Shown in pieces: positions 1 to 9,273 of a stretch of 64,000 nt of DNA. The DNA comes from Dyadobacter beijingensis DSM 21582 (lineage in GTDB: Bacteria > Bacteroidota > Bacteroidia > Cytophagales > Spirosomataceae), in assembly GCF_000382205.1 (NCBI RefSeq), contig NZ_KB907790.1, forward strand, positions 310,001-374,000, given 5' to 3'. The position numbers and the translations under genes were made by a program. The stretch's first letter is position 1. Every line of letters starts with the position of its first letter. The notes under the pieces were generated by a model. The model was not told where the DNA came from. It was given only the letters and a program-made list of their open reading frames with translations, and did no database searches.

Positions 1-1
1 C

Positions 2-2029
2 GTGCAATATTACGATACCTTTAAAGGGAAAACCTGGGCCGAATATTCAGAAAAGAACGACCTGAAACTGGACACGATCCCGGCCATGCGCGGTAACATT
101 TACGCGAGCGACAACAGCCTGCTCGCGACTTCGCTGCCGTATTATTATGTAGGTTTTGATACAAAAGTCGCCGACTCGGCCTATTTCTATAACCATATCG
201 ACGAACTGGCTTCGCTTTTGGCCAAAAACTTTAAAGAGAATACGGCGGAAGGCTACAAAAGCAAGATCATGCGCTACCGTGTGAGCAAAAGCAAACGGTA
301 CCTGCGCCTGAAAAGCAAGGAAATCACCCATTTGGAGCGCGAGCGGCTTAAAAAATGGCCGTTTTTTGCCAAAGACCGCAAAGGCGGCGGCGGGAAGTTC
401 GAAACGATTTACAAGCGTTACAAACCATTCAGCCCGATGGCCGACCGCACCATCGGCGGCATCGATCCCAAGAGCGGGCGCGGCTACATTGGCCTGGAAG
501 CGAGTTTTGACAAACAGCTGGAAGGCCGGCCGGGCATCGGCTGGGTAGAGAAGGTGGAAGGCGGGCTCAAAATACCGGTAGGCGACGCATTCAACGTACA
601 GCCGGAGGCCGGCCGCGACATTTATACGACGCTCGACATGAATTACCAGGAGCGTACCGAGATCGCCTTGCGCCGGAAACTGCTCGAAATGGATGCCGAT
701 TTCGGTTCGGTGATCATTATGGAAGTGGCCACGGGGGAAATCAAAGCGATGGCGAACCTGACCAAGCGCGGGCCGGGTAAATATGAAGAGGTATTCAACT
801 ACGCATTGGCGGGCAGCAACGACCCGGGCTCGACGTTCAAGCTCGCGACGATGATGGCGCTTTTGGAAGAAACGCATATGGACCCCGACCAGGTGACCGT
901 CAACACGGGCGACGGGGCCATGAGATTCCGTAACCACATTATCCGCGATGCGCACCGCGGCGGATTCGGTACCATTACCGCTTCGCAGGTTTTGGAAAAA
1001 TCGTCGAACATCGGCATTGTGCAGCTGATGCAGCGCTATTTTGCCAACAAGCCGGATAAATATTTGGGTTACCTTAAACAATTCCACCTGAATCAGCCGA
1101 CCGGTATTCATATGAAGGGTGAAAAGCCGCCATTGGTACGCGACCGCAAGTCGAAGCAGTGGAGCAGCTATTCGATGTACTTCATGGCGCATGGCTATGA
1201 AATGCAGATGACACCTTTGCAGACGCTGGCATTCTATAATGCGGTGGCGAATAATGGTTACTGGGTGCGTCCGATGATCGTCCGGGAGATCCGCAATGCG
1301 GAAGAAATCGAGGACAAAATTCCGCCGTACGTCGAAGAAAAGCCGATAGCCTCGCCGGAAACCATCCGGAAAGTGAAGAAAATGCTCGAAGGCGTCGTGA
1401 ATGCCGGCTTGGCCAAACACATTAAAAGCGATTTGTACCAGATCGCCGGGAAAACCGGGACCGCCCGCAAGCTCATCAACGGCGTGTATACCGAAGGCAA
1501 GAACTACACGTCTTTCGCGGGTTACTTCCCGGCCGATAAACCGAAATACAGCTGCATTGTCATCATCGATAACCCGAAAAGTACCGGCGCCGACTACACC
1601 CGGTATGCGGGCAGCGTGGCCGCGCCGGTGTTCAAGGAAGTGGCCGACCGCATTTACGCCTACGACGTCGCCATTCAGAAGCCGGTGAAGGATTCGATCC
1701 CCGAAACATCGCAGGATGTGAAATGGACGGGCATTACCAACGACCTGAATGTGATCAGCAAGTCGCTGAACATGACGCCGGTGGCCGAGGAGAGCGAATA
1801 TGCAGCGGCGTCTCTTTTCAAGAAAGGCAAAACCAAATGGAGCCCGCGCGATGTGGAATCGCGCGATGTGCCCAACCTGCAAGGGATGTCGATGCGCGAC
1901 GCGCTGTACGTGATGGAGAACAAGGGTTTCAGGGTAACATTCAAGGGTTCCGGGAAGGTAATCGAACAATCACTGCCTCCGGGCACCAATAAAACAGGCA
2001 GCAAGACCATCCTGCTTACATTACAATAA
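2..2029 (+). CDS. ftsI: FtsI-type peptidoglycan transpeptidase (class B PBP), 5'-truncated
   Basis: This is a septal peptidoglycan DD-transpeptidase. It is open at the left window edge, so the cytoplasmic tail and membrane anchor (roughly 40 residues by family comparison) are missing. The visible part has the dimerisation domain, then the penicillin-binding domain with the nucleophile motif STFK near visible residue 277, SSN near 335 and KTGT near 485. A single C-terminal PASTA-like domain occupies about the last 60 residues (VPNLQGMSMRDAL onward). It lies 6 nt upstream of murE and is followed by mraY, the usual order of the division and cell-wall cluster. The first in-frame codon is GTG, but it is probably internal rather than a start. 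Family identity is secure; FtsI is preferred over another class B PBP because of the neighbours and the PASTA tail. Confidence 0.95.
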   Translation: MQYYDTFKGKTWAEYSEKNDLKLDTIPAMRGNIYASDNSLLATSLPYYYVGFDTKVADSAYFYNHIDELASLLAKNFKENTAEGYKSKIMRYRVSKSKRYLRLKSKEITHLERERLKKWPFFAKDRKGGGGKFETIYKRYKPFSPMADRTIGGIDPKSGRGYIGLEASFDKQLEGRPGIGWVEKVEGGLKIPVGDAFNVQPEAGRDIYTTLDMNYQERTEIALRRKLLEMDADFGSVIIMEVATGEIKAMANLTKRGPGKYEEVFNYALAGSNDPGSTFKLATMMALLEETHMDPDQVTVNTGDGAMRFRNHIIRDAHRGGFGTITASQVLEKSSNIGIVQLMQRYFANKPDKYLGYLKQFHLNQPTGIHMKGEKPPLVRDRKSKQWSSYSMYFMAHGYEMQMTPLQTLAFYNAVANNGYWVRPMIVREIRNAEEIEDKIPPYVEEKPIASPETIRKVKKMLEGVVNAGLAKHIKSDLYQIAGKTGTARKLINGVYTEGKNYTSFAGYFPADKPKYSCIVIIDNPKSTGADYTRYAGSVAAPVFKEVADRIYAYDVAIQKPVKDSIPETSQDVKWTGITNDLNVISKSLNMTPVAEESEYAAASLFKKGKTKWSPRDVESRDVPNLQGMSMRDALYVMENKGFRVTFKGSGKVIEQSLPPGTNKTGSKTILLTLQ

Positions 2030-2035
2030 TCCTTC

Positions 2036-3511
2036 ATGGAAAACGATCCGATTTTGAGCAGCCTGCTCGGCGAAGTAAAAGGGGCCATTATTCATGGCTA
2101 CGCCGATGTCAAGGTCAAGAATATTATCCTGGATTCCAGAAAAGTGCTGCCGGGAAGCCTGTTCGTCGCATTGCGCGGCACGCAGGTAGACGGCCATCAG
2201 TTTATCAACACCGCCACCGAGCTCGGCGCGACCGCCATTTTGTGCGAAGAACTGCCCGAAAGCGTGCGGGAAGACATTACTTACATTCAGGTGGACGGCT
2301 CCGCGGCGGCAATGGGCCTTGTTGCGGCCGCATTTTACGGGCATCCTTCCAAAAAAGTGAAACTGGTGGGTGTAACAGGCACCAATGGTAAAACGTCTGT
2401 GGCGACGTTCCTTTTCCAGCTTTTCCGGGCATTGGGCTACCGCTCGGGCCTGCTATCGACGGTGCAAAACCAGATCGAAGACGAGGTAATCCCGTCGACG
2501 CACACCACGCCCGACGCCGTGGCCCTGAATGCATTGCTCGCCCAAATGGCGGCCAGCAATTGCAGTCACGTGTTTATGGAGGTAAGCTCGCATTCCGTGA
2601 CCCAGCACCGCATTACCGGCCTGCATTTCGCAGGAGGCATTTTTACCAATATCACCCACGACCACCTCGATTTCCACAAGACATTCGATAACTATATCAA
2701 GGCCAAAAAAGGGTTTTTCGATGCATTACCGAAGAGCGCATTCGCCTTGGTGAATATCGACGACCGCCGCGGTACCGTGATGGTGCAGAACACGAAGGCG
2801 CGCATCGAAACCTATTCATTGCAAACGCTGGCGAGTTTCAAGGGGAAGATCATTTCGGACACGCTCGCGGGGATGCATATGGACATAAACAACCAGGAAG
2901 TGTGGTTCCGTGTGATCGGCCGGTTCAATGCCTATAACCTGCTTGCGGTATATGGTGCAGCGGTGCTTCTGGGTGAAAAGGAAGAGGCTGTTTTGACTGA
3001 ACTTTCCAATCTGAAAAGCCCTCCGGGACGCTTCGAACAATTCCATTCCGCGGACCATATCGTGGGCATTGTGGACTACGCGCACACGCCCGATGCGCTC
3101 GAAAACGTGCTCGAAACGATCACGCATTTGCGGCAGGGCAATGAGCAGGTAGTCACGGTAGTAGGCTGCGGAGGCAACCGCGATGCCGAAAAACGGCCGA
3201 AAATGGCAGAAATAGCCTGCCGGTACAGCAACCGCGTGATCCTGACATCGGATAACCCGCGTTTTGAGGACCCGATGGACATTCTCGATCAGATGCGGAA
3301 GGGCGTGCCGCCATTGGATTACAAAAAAACAACGGTGATCGAAGACCGCCACGAGGCGATTCTCAAAGCGGGCATCGAAGCGGAACCGGGCGATATTATC
3401 CTGATCGCCGGCAAAGGACACGAGAACTACCAGGATGTGAAAGGCGTCAAACACCATTTTGACGACAAGGAAGTGCTGATGGAAGTATTCGCAAAGCGGG
3501 CAGGGAATTAA
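2036..3511 (+). CDS. murE: UDP-MurNAc-tripeptide synthetase MurE (meso-DAP type)
   Basis: This cytoplasmic Mur ligase adds the third residue of the peptidoglycan stem peptide using ATP. The 491-residue protein shows the N-terminal UDP-MurNAc-binding domain, the P-loop GTNGKTS near residue 115, and a central region with HDHLDFH and the lysine-bearing stretch YIKAKKGFF that normally carries the carbamylated lysine. The C-terminal Mur ligase domain contains DNPR at about 406-409. That tetrapeptide is the family signature for meso-diaminopimelate rather than lysine, so the organism probably makes DAP-type peptidoglycan, as expected for Bacteroidota. It starts 6 nt after ftsI, which suggests co-transcription. 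The ATG gives a normal family length. Confidence 0.97.
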   Translation: MENDPILSSLLGEVKGAIIHGYADVKVKNIILDSRKVLPGSLFVALRGTQVDGHQFINTATELGATAILCEELPESVREDITYIQVDGSAAAMGLVAAAFYGHPSKKVKLVGVTGTNGKTSVATFLFQLFRALGYRSGLLSTVQNQIEDEVIPSTHTTPDAVALNALLAQMAASNCSHVFMEVSSHSVTQHRITGLHFAGGIFTNITHDHLDFHKTFDNYIKAKKGFFDALPKSAFALVNIDDRRGTVMVQNTKARIETYSLQTLASFKGKIISDTLAGMHMDINNQEVWFRVIGRFNAYNLLAVYGAAVLLGEKEEAVLTELSNLKSPPGRFEQFHSADHIVGIVDYAHTPDALENVLETITHLRQGNEQVVTVVGCGGNRDAEKRPKMAEIACRYSNRVILTSDNPRFEDPMDILDQMRKGVPPLDYKKTTVIEDRHEAILKAGIEAEPGDIILIAGKGHENYQDVKGVKHHFDDKEVLMEVFAKRAGN

Positions 3512-3525
3512 AATCCAGCATGCTT

Positions 3526-3556
3526 TTGGCGTAGTCTATTAAAAAAACCAATTTTG
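3526..3556 (+). promoter_or_regulatory. Candidate promoter for mraY
   Basis: The murE-mraY gap holds TTG at 3526-3528, a 20-nt spacer, and CAATTTTG at 3549-3556. This matches the Bacteroidota housekeeping pattern (TTG, 17-23 nt, TAnnTTTG) apart from one base. It would start transcription about 20 nt before the mraY ATG. It suggests mraY can be expressed independently of ftsI-murE. Confidence 0.45.
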
Positions 3557-3582
3557 CAGCCGTCATCCCAATAAGCTTCTTC

Positions 3583-4797
3583 ATGCTCTATTATCTCTTC
3601 GATTATTTAGACAAACATTTCAACATTCCCGGGGCCGGGGTATTCCAATATATCTCGTTCAGGGCGCTCGGCGCGACGGTATTGTCGCTTTTCATCGCCG
3701 CCACCTGGGGAAAGTCTATCATTAATCTGCTGCGGAGAAAGCAAATGGGCGAGTCGATCCGCGACCTTGGGTTGGCGGGGCAGCTGGAAAAAGCCGGGAC
3801 GCCTACGATGGGCGGTTTCATCATCCTGGCGTCGCTGCTGATCCCGGTGCTGCTGTTTGCGAAACTGAGCAATGTCTACATCGTTTTGCTGATCATCACG
3901 GCCATCTGGACGGGCGGGATCGGCTTTCTCGATGACTATCTCAAGAAATTCAAGAACAACAAGGACGGGTTGGCCGGACGCTTCAAGATCGTAGGCCAGG
4001 TGGGTTTGGGCCTCATTGTGGGGATTACGCTTTCCTTTAATGATAATGTCAAAATCCGCGTGTACGACCAGCCGCTCCTGAGCTCGAACCTGGGCGAAGT
4101 GCAGCGTTACCACGATATTATCCACCCGACGATCACGACCATTCCCTTCATCAAAAACAATGAATTCGACTACAAAACATTGCTTTTCGGATGGCTGCCC
4201 GAGGAATATACCTGGGTGATCTACACCATTATCGCGATTTTTATCATCACCGCCATTTCCAACGGCGCTAATATTACCGACGGGATCGACGGCCTTGCGG
4301 CGGGTGTATCGGGCATTATCGCGCTCACGCTCGGCGTGCTGGCGTATCTGTCGGGTAACACCAAATTTTCGCAATACCTGAACATCATGTATATCCCCAA
4401 CTCAGGCGAGCTCGTGATATTCTGTGCGGCGTTCATAGGGGCCTGTGTCGGGTTTTTATGGTATAATGCATATCCTGCCCAGGTTTTCATGGGCGATACG
4501 GGCAGCCTGATGCTCGGTGGGGTGATTGCCGTGGTAGCACTGGCGATCCGGAAAGAATGGCTTATCCCCGTGATGTGCGGGATATTCATTGTCGAGAATG
4601 CGTCGGTGATATTACAAGTCAGCTATTTTAAATACACCAAAAGGAAATACGGCGAAGGGCGAAGGATATTCCTGATGTCGCCGCTGCACCACCATTACCA
4701 GAAAAAAGGCATTCACGAAGCCAAAATCGTAACGCGCTTCTGGATCGTCGGAATTATCCTCGCGATTTTGACGCTGGCGACATTGAAACTACGGTAG
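3583..4797 (+). CDS. mraY: Phospho-MurNAc-pentapeptide transferase MraY
   Basis: This integral membrane enzyme transfers phospho-MurNAc-pentapeptide to undecaprenyl phosphate and forms lipid I. The 404-residue protein has about ten hydrophobic segments and the family hallmarks: AGTPTMGG near residue 68, the catalytic LDDYLKKF near 116, [13 protein letters not shown] near 227, FMGDTGS near 304, and the HHHYQKKG loop near 369. It is longer than typical proteobacterial MraY (about 360) because of an insertion around residues 150-210, seen often in Bacteroidota. It ends the first half of the division cluster: the next gene is on the opposite strand and a strong hairpin follows. The usual next genes (murD, ftsW) lie 25 kb further on. 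Confidence 0.97.
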   Translation: MLYYLFDYLDKHFNIPGAGVFQYISFRALGATVLSLFIAATWGKSIINLLRRKQMGESIRDLGLAGQLEKAGTPTMGGFIILASLLIPVLLFAKLSNVYIVLLIITAIWTGGIGFLDDYLKKFKNNKDGLAGRFKIVGQVGLGLIVGITLSFNDNVKIRVYDQPLLSSNLGEVQRYHDIIHPTITTIPFIKNNEFDYKTLLFGWLPEEYTWVIYTIIAIFIITAISNGANITDGIDGLAAGVSGIIALTLGVLAYLSGNTKFSQYLNIMYIPNSGELVIFCAAFIGACVGFLWYNAYPAQVFMGDTGSLMLGGVIAVVALAIRKEWLIPVMCGIFIVENASVILQVSYFKYTKRKYGEGRRIFLMSPLHHHYQKKGIHEAKIVTRFWIVGIILAILTLATLKLR

Positions 4798-4830
4798 AGA
4801 TATCCAAATGTCAGTCTCACATTCTTCAAG

Positions 4831-4869
4831 CCAAAAAGCCCCGGTTCATAATGAATCGGGGCTTTTTGG
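4831..4869. terminator. Bidirectional terminator between mraY and the coiled-coil gene
   Basis: CCAAAAAGCCCCG (4831-4843) pairs perfectly with 4857-4869, and pairing extends inward through a G-T wobble. The arms carry A-rich and T-rich ends, so the hairpin has a U-tract on both strands. This suits convergent genes: mraY ends at 4797 and the minus-strand gene ends at 4900. Confidence 0.85.
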
Positions 4870-4899
4870 TGGTTTTTAGTCTGATGATATCGGGGTAAT

Positions 4900-5184
4900 T
4901 TATTCTCTTAGTTCCATGAGCATTTCATCGGTGATTTTGTTTTTGTCTTTGAAATCGGCGACGGTTTCCGTGAACGTATTTTGCAGATTCTCCACATTCT
5001 GAAGGTTCTTATAAACACCGTCGTAGATCTCGTTCAATGACTTGTCGAGGTTCTGGACGTTGACATTCATGTTCTCAGTTTCAATCTGACCAATCTTCTT
5101 GATCACGGCAGTTTCACTGTTTTTCAAATCCTCGATTTCGCGCAGGATCTTCTCCATGGTCTTAAACTTTTCGATCTTATCCAT
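4900..5184 (-). CDS. Small coiled-coil protein of unknown function
   Basis: This 94-residue protein is highly charged (about a third D, E, K or R), with no signal peptide, no membrane segment and no cysteine. A heptad-like pattern runs through residues 1-75 (for example IEKFKTMEKILREIEDLKN), so it is probably one long coiled coil. I recognise no family. It stands alone between mraY and a secreted hydrolase gene transcribed in the opposite direction, and ends at the shared bidirectional terminator. Codon use resembles its neighbours, and initiator ATG with a full-length frame supports a real gene. A cytoplasmic structural or adaptor role is only a guess. Confidence 0.7.
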   Translation of the reverse strand: MDKIEKFKTMEKILREIEDLKNSETAVIKKIGQIETENMNVNVQNLDKSLNEIYDGVYKNLQNVENLQNTFTETVADFKDKNKITDEMLMELRE

Positions 5185-5285
5185 AAGTCTTTTTCAAGAT
5201 TGTTTTCGAGGGTGATGTTTAAAATATCATACCAAAGCGGATGTGCCTGCCGGTAAAACCACTGTGAAAGCTGCTTTTACATGCT

Positions 5286-7223
5286 ATGAAAACGACAAGA
5301 TTCGCATTGCTCCTGCTGGCGGTATTTGCATGGCCGGCGACCCATATTTCAGCCCAGATCACCGAAAAAACGACTTCCTGGAAAGGTTTTGAAAAAGTAG
5401 AATTTACGTTTCAGGACCGCAATGCGTGGTTTGTAAAACCGCCAAAAGCGATACCAGGAAACCCCTGGGTGTGGCGGGCACATTTCCCCACCTGGCATAC
5501 CGATATGGACAGCATTTTGCTCACACGGGGTTTCCACGTGGCGTATGTGAACACCAACGACATGTTTGCGCACCCGAAAGCCATGCAGGTTTGGGATGAT
5601 TTTTACGATTACCTCGTGAAGGAAAGGCATTTTGCCCCGAAAGTAGCGCTCGAAGGCGTGAGTCGCGGCGGCCTGTACGTGTACGGCTGGGCGAAGCGCA
5701 ACCCCGACAAGGTAAGCTGCATTTACGCCGAAGCACCCGTGGCCGACCCGAAAAGCTGGCCCGGCGGCAAGGGCAAGGGCAAAGGCTCGCCCAAGGACTG
5801 GGAAGCGTGGAAGAAGCTATTTAACCTGACGGAAGAGCAGGCGGTGAATTTTACGGATATTCCATTAAACGACCTGGCCGGGCTGGCGGCATTTAAAGTA
5901 CCCATTGTCCACATTGTAGGTTTGAAGGACGAGCACGCGCCCGTCGCGGAAAACACCGATCTGCTGGTGAAAAACTACCTCGCATTGGGCGGGCCCGTGA
6001 GTGTATACCCGATGACGCGGGGTGAGCAGACGCTCGAAGGGCACCATTTCCCGATCGAGCACCCCGAATTTTTTGCCAATTTTATCGAACAGAACAGCGT
6101 ACCGGTGCAGAAGCCGCTGCCGCATACGCCCTACATTACATGGAACAAGGGCCTCGGCAATGCGTTCGATCAATTCCGCACGGCCAAGAAGGGTACCGTC
6201 GCATTTCTGGGCGGCTCCATTACCCACAATCCCGGCTGGCGTGACAAAACCGCGCGGTACTTGCAGGAGCATTTCCCCGACACCGAATTTACCTTTATCG
6301 CTGCCGGCATCCCGTCCCTAGGCAGCACGCCGCATTCGATGCGTTTCGGGCGCGACGTACTCGCGAAAGGCATGCCAGACCTGCTTTTTGTGGAAGCGGC
6401 TGTGAATGATAGGGGTAACGGATTTAGTGAAAAGGCGCAAATCAGGGCGTTGGATGGTATTTTAAGACAAATGTATACGGCTAATCCCAAAGCGGGCGTG
6501 GTCATGATGGCGTTCGCGGAGCCTAAGAAGAACGATGATTACGAAGCCGGCAAGGAGCCTGTCGAAGTGGGTGTGCACGAGCGTGTGGCGAAGCATTACG
6601 GCGCAGTTTACATCAACCTCGCCAAAGAAGTGTACGACCGCATCAAAGCCGGGGAATTCTCCTGGAAATACGATTTTAAAGACCTGCACCCGTCGCCATA
6701 TGGCCAGGAGGTGTACGCGCAAACGATCAAGGAAATGCTGAAAACGGAATCCGCGGCCACGGGAGCAATCAAACTTCCGGCCCCGATGGACCGTTTTACC
6801 TACGACAAAGGCAGCTATCACCAACTGGAAGAAGCCAAAAACCTGAAAGGCTTCACGCTCGACCCCGACTGGAAGCCGAAAGTGAAATTTTCCACCCGCG
6901 AAGGCTTCGTAAATGTGCCCATGCTCGTGAGTGAAGCAGCAGGCTCGTCACTGGATTTCGAATTCAAAGGCCGTGGCGTCGGTATCGCGATCATTTCAGG
7001 CCCCGACGCCGGAAAAATCACCTACACGATCGATGGCAAGAATCCCAAAACACTCGACACTTACACGCCGTGGAGTAATCAGCTGCATTTGCCCTGGTAC
7101 CTGATGCTGGCCGATGAGCTGCCGGCCGGGAAGCACAAGCTGCATTTGACCGTTTCAGTCGAAAAGAATGAAAAGAGTGAAGGGAATGCGCTGCGGGTTG
7201 TGCATTTGCTTGTGAATGAGTAG
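5286..7223 (+). CDS. Secreted two-domain esterase: alpha/beta-hydrolase plus SGNH hydrolase
   Basis: The 645-residue protein begins with a signal peptide (residues 1-23, cleavage after HISA). The first half is an alpha/beta-hydrolase with a nucleophile elbow GVSRGG (serine near 126). The second half is an SGNH/GDSL-like hydrolase: block I GGSITHN (serine near 311), block III VNDRG (asparagine near 374), and the catalytic pair DLHPS (D466, H468). A C-terminal beta-rich segment of about 140 residues follows. Two independent serine-esterase folds in one chain suggest removal of acyl groups from plant or microbial polysaccharides, but the substrate is not evident. It converges on the DUF1338 gene with only 5 nt between stops, so any terminator must lie inside a coding sequence. 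Confidence 0.88.
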   Translation: MKTTRFALLLLAVFAWPATHISAQITEKTTSWKGFEKVEFTFQDRNAWFVKPPKAIPGNPWVWRAHFPTWHTDMDSILLTRGFHVAYVNTNDMFAHPKAMQVWDDFYDYLVKERHFAPKVALEGVSRGGLYVYGWAKRNPDKVSCIYAEAPVADPKSWPGGKGKGKGSPKDWEAWKKLFNLTEEQAVNFTDIPLNDLAGLAAFKVPIVHIVGLKDEHAPVAENTDLLVKNYLALGGPVSVYPMTRGEQTLEGHHFPIEHPEFFANFIEQNSVPVQKPLPHTPYITWNKGLGNAFDQFRTAKKGTVAFLGGSITHNPGWRDKTARYLQEHFPDTEFTFIAAGIPSLGSTPHSMRFGRDVLAKGMPDLLFVEAAVNDRGNGFSEKAQIRALDGILRQMYTANPKAGVVMMAFAEPKKNDDYEAGKEPVEVGVHERVAKHYGAVYINLAKEVYDRIKAGEFSWKYDFKDLHPSPYGQEVYAQTIKEMLKTESAATGAIKLPAPMDRFTYDKGSYHQLEEAKNLKGFTLDPDWKPKVKFSTREGFVNVPMLVSEAAGSSLDFEFKGRGVGIAIISGPDAGKITYTIDGKNPKTLDTYTPWSNQLHLPWYLMLADELPAGKHKLHLTVSVEKNEKSEGNALRVVHLLVNE

Positions 7224-7228
7224 CACGC

Positions 7229-8140
7229 CTAGCGCCCCGTCTGCGTCGTATAGGTACTCTCAAAAATCTTATCCGCATTACCTGCTTCGAAACCGTCCCG
7301 GCGGTGCCTCCGTTTGACTTCGGCTGCCGGTACATTCGTAAACCATGGCAAGACCTTCCGCTCGGCAAATTCCACATATGAACCGGAAATACGCAGCTTT
7401 TCGCCGTTGGCAAATTCTGCATCCAGCATTTCGGCCACGGTAGCGCTTTGTAACAAGCCGCCGTCGGGGCTGATTTTGATTTTTCCGCCGGAGGTGTTCA
7501 GCTTAATGCCGTGTTTTTCGAGGAATTCGTTGAATGTGGCGACGGTATTGTAGCCGTCGGGCAGGTTGTGGACGCTGATCGTGAAATGGTTGAGGTAATA
7601 GCGGTTGTAGATCACCCAGGCTGCATATTCGCTTTCTTTAAGCAGCGACTGGTAGTCGGCCACGGTGGGCGTGCGCCATAATGGCTGGTGCAGGAATGCA
7701 TCCACGGCTTCGCCATTGTCCAGGTCGAGGGAATCAGCGGGGTCGGTAAGGACTTCGTCGGTGTAACTGCGGATGATACGCTGGCTTTCTTCCGAAAGGT
7801 CGCCTACGCGGAGCTCGCTTACGAATATGCGGGGGTCGGTTTCGCGGGGAGGGGCGTACCACCACGCGTCGAGCTTTTTGCTTTCGAAAAAGTAATGGTC
7901 ACGCTTTTCGTAGCCGTAATGCAGGAATATCTTCTCAAACGACTGCACGCCGAGCTGCGGCACGCCCATCGTACGGAATGCGATGTGGTCGTTTTCGATG
8001 TGGTCGGCGCTGGGCACAATGCCGTCGCTTACCATCGCACCGAGGATAATGCCCACGTCGGGCACGCGCTCCTTGTAGCGGCGCATTAGTCCGTTCAATA
8101 CAATATCCAGGGTGGCGAGTTTGCCGGCTGACGTTCCCAT
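7229..8140 (-). CDS. DUF1338 family protein (2-oxoadipate dioxygenase/decarboxylase-like)
   Basis: The DUF1338 family includes HglS/YdcJ, an Fe(II) enzyme that converts 2-oxoadipate to 2-hydroxyglutarate in lysine breakdown. This 303-residue form is shorter than the proteobacterial enzyme (about 450), as in other Bacteroidota. The metal-ligand regions appear preserved: SADHIENDHIAFRT (histidines 47 and 52), YLNHFTISVHN (H185) and SGSYVEFAE (E257 or E260). No signal peptide is present. It starts 20 nt downstream of proC on the same strand, so the pair is probably one transcript. That neighbour suggests amino-acid catabolism, but the substrate here is inferred from distant relatives only. Confidence 0.82.
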   Translation of the reverse strand: MGTSAGKLATLDIVLNGLMRRYKERVPDVGIILGAMVSDGIVPSADHIENDHIAFRTMGVPQLGVQSFEKIFLHYGYEKRDHYFFESKKLDAWWYAPPRETDPRIFVSELRVGDLSEESQRIIRSYTDEVLTDPADSLDLDNGEAVDAFLHQPLWRTPTVADYQSLLKESEYAAWVIYNRYYLNHFTISVHNLPDGYNTVATFNEFLEKHGIKLNTSGGKIKISPDGGLLQSATVAEMLDAEFANGEKLRISGSYVEFAERKVLPWFTNVPAAEVKRRHRRDGFEAGNADKIFESTYTTQTGR

Positions 8141-8160
8141 ACTTTTTCGAAGTTTGATGA

Positions 8161-8964
8161 TTATCCTTTCGACAATTCCGCCGACCGCACTTGCGCGGCG
8201 AAAATGCCCTTTTCAAGCGTCTTGTCCAGTTCTCCGGCTTCAAACTGCCGCAATGCCGCCTCGGTAGTGCCGCCTTTGGACGCTACGGCTTTGATGAGGT
8301 CGTCGAGCGACTTATCGGCTGTATTAATGAGGTGATAGGAGCCCAGCATCGTTTGCTTTACGAGCAATGCGGCCACATTTTCTTCGAAACCCATTTGCTT
8401 GCCCGCCTCGATCATCGCCTTCACCACGTAAAAGAAATAAGCCGGTCCGCTGCCGCTCAGCGCAGTTACCGCATTCAGCTGCGCCTCGTCTTCGAGGAAC
8501 ACCGAGCGGCCGGTAGCATTAATCAGGTTCTCTATTTTCCGTAATTGATTGATATCCACCTCGGGAGACGCCGAATAAGCCGTAATGCCCATGCCGAGCA
8601 TCGCCGGCGTGTTAGGCATCGCGCGGATCACCGGTTTATGCGCCAATGCATGCTGAATGCCTTCGATCGTCACGCCGGCCATGATCGACAGTACCACCTG
8701 GCTGGGCTTGATAACTTCTTTAAGCGCACCGGCTACCGAAAGAAAGTCCTGCGGCTTCACCGAAAGGATGATCAGGTCGTACTCGCCGATTTGCGGGCCG
8801 ATCACACCCGTGATCACACCCGGCTGGAAACTGGTGAGGCTTTCCAGGCGGTCGGTACTTTTTTCAACCAGTAAAAAGTCCTGGTTTTTGACGAGGTCAA
8901 ATTTCAGGAAGGCGCGGGCGAAGGCCATACCCATGTTGCCGCAGCCGATAATAGCGATTTTCAT
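8161..8964 (-). CDS. proC: Pyrroline-5-carboxylate reductase
   Basis: This enzyme performs the last step of proline synthesis, NAD(P)H-dependent reduction of pyrroline-5-carboxylate in the cytoplasm. The 267-residue protein has the N-terminal Rossmann motif GCGNMGMAFA, and the family signature in the C-terminal dimerisation domain (SGSGPAYFFYVVKAMIEAG, around residues 167-185). Length is normal for the family. It is the first gene of an apparent two-gene minus-strand operon with the DUF1338 gene 20 nt downstream. Glutamate kinase and glutamyl phosphate reductase genes are not in the window. Confidence 0.95.
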   Translation of the reverse strand: MKIAIIGCGNMGMAFARAFLKFDLVKNQDFLLVEKSTDRLESLTSFQPGVITGVIGPQIGEYDLIILSVKPQDFLSVAGALKEVIKPSQVVLSIMAGVTIEGIQHALAHKPVIRAMPNTPAMLGMGITAYSASPEVDINQLRKIENLINATGRSVFLEDEAQLNAVTALSGSGPAYFFYVVKAMIEAGKQMGFEENVAALLVKQTMLGSYHLINTADKSLDDLIKAVASKGGTTEAALRQFEAGELDKTLEKGIFAAQVRSAELSKG

Positions 8965-9273
8965 TTTAAACTAAACTAATGGTCAGGATTTTGGCGAATT
9001 ACGTAACTTTTAAGGAATAATCAGTCCTGGCGCACGGGCAGAATAATTCCCGGCAATTGAATCGGCGGGCTGGCATGTTCTTTCAATAGGTTGGTTAGCT
9101 TCGTGGCGGATTAGTACCGCAGGATAACCGCTGCCGGAAATGTGTTAGAATAAAATTTTGCTTTCCTGTTTTGAAATGATTATATATTTTGAAAAACAAC
9201 CATAAAGCGTTTGTTTAGATTCTGATATTCTCCTGTTTGCCAAATTATTGAATTTTATTGTAATACTCCTATT
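8965..9273. other. Divergent intergenic region with no gene
   Basis: These 309 bases separate proC (leftward) from the transglutaminase operon (rightward). The right half is AT-rich. I see near-matches to the Bacteroidota -7 element (for example TATTTTG around 9187-9193) but no convincing TTG-spacer-TAnnTTTG pair. No tRNA, long inverted repeat or conserved short ORF is visible. It presumably carries both divergent promoters. Confidence 0.5.

Noticed and set aside
47-1969. A 640-codon open frame on the minus strand opposite ftsI
   Set aside because: It mirrors ftsI codon structure, has no recognisable domain, and is rich in H, R and F as expected for antisense frames in GC-biased third positions.
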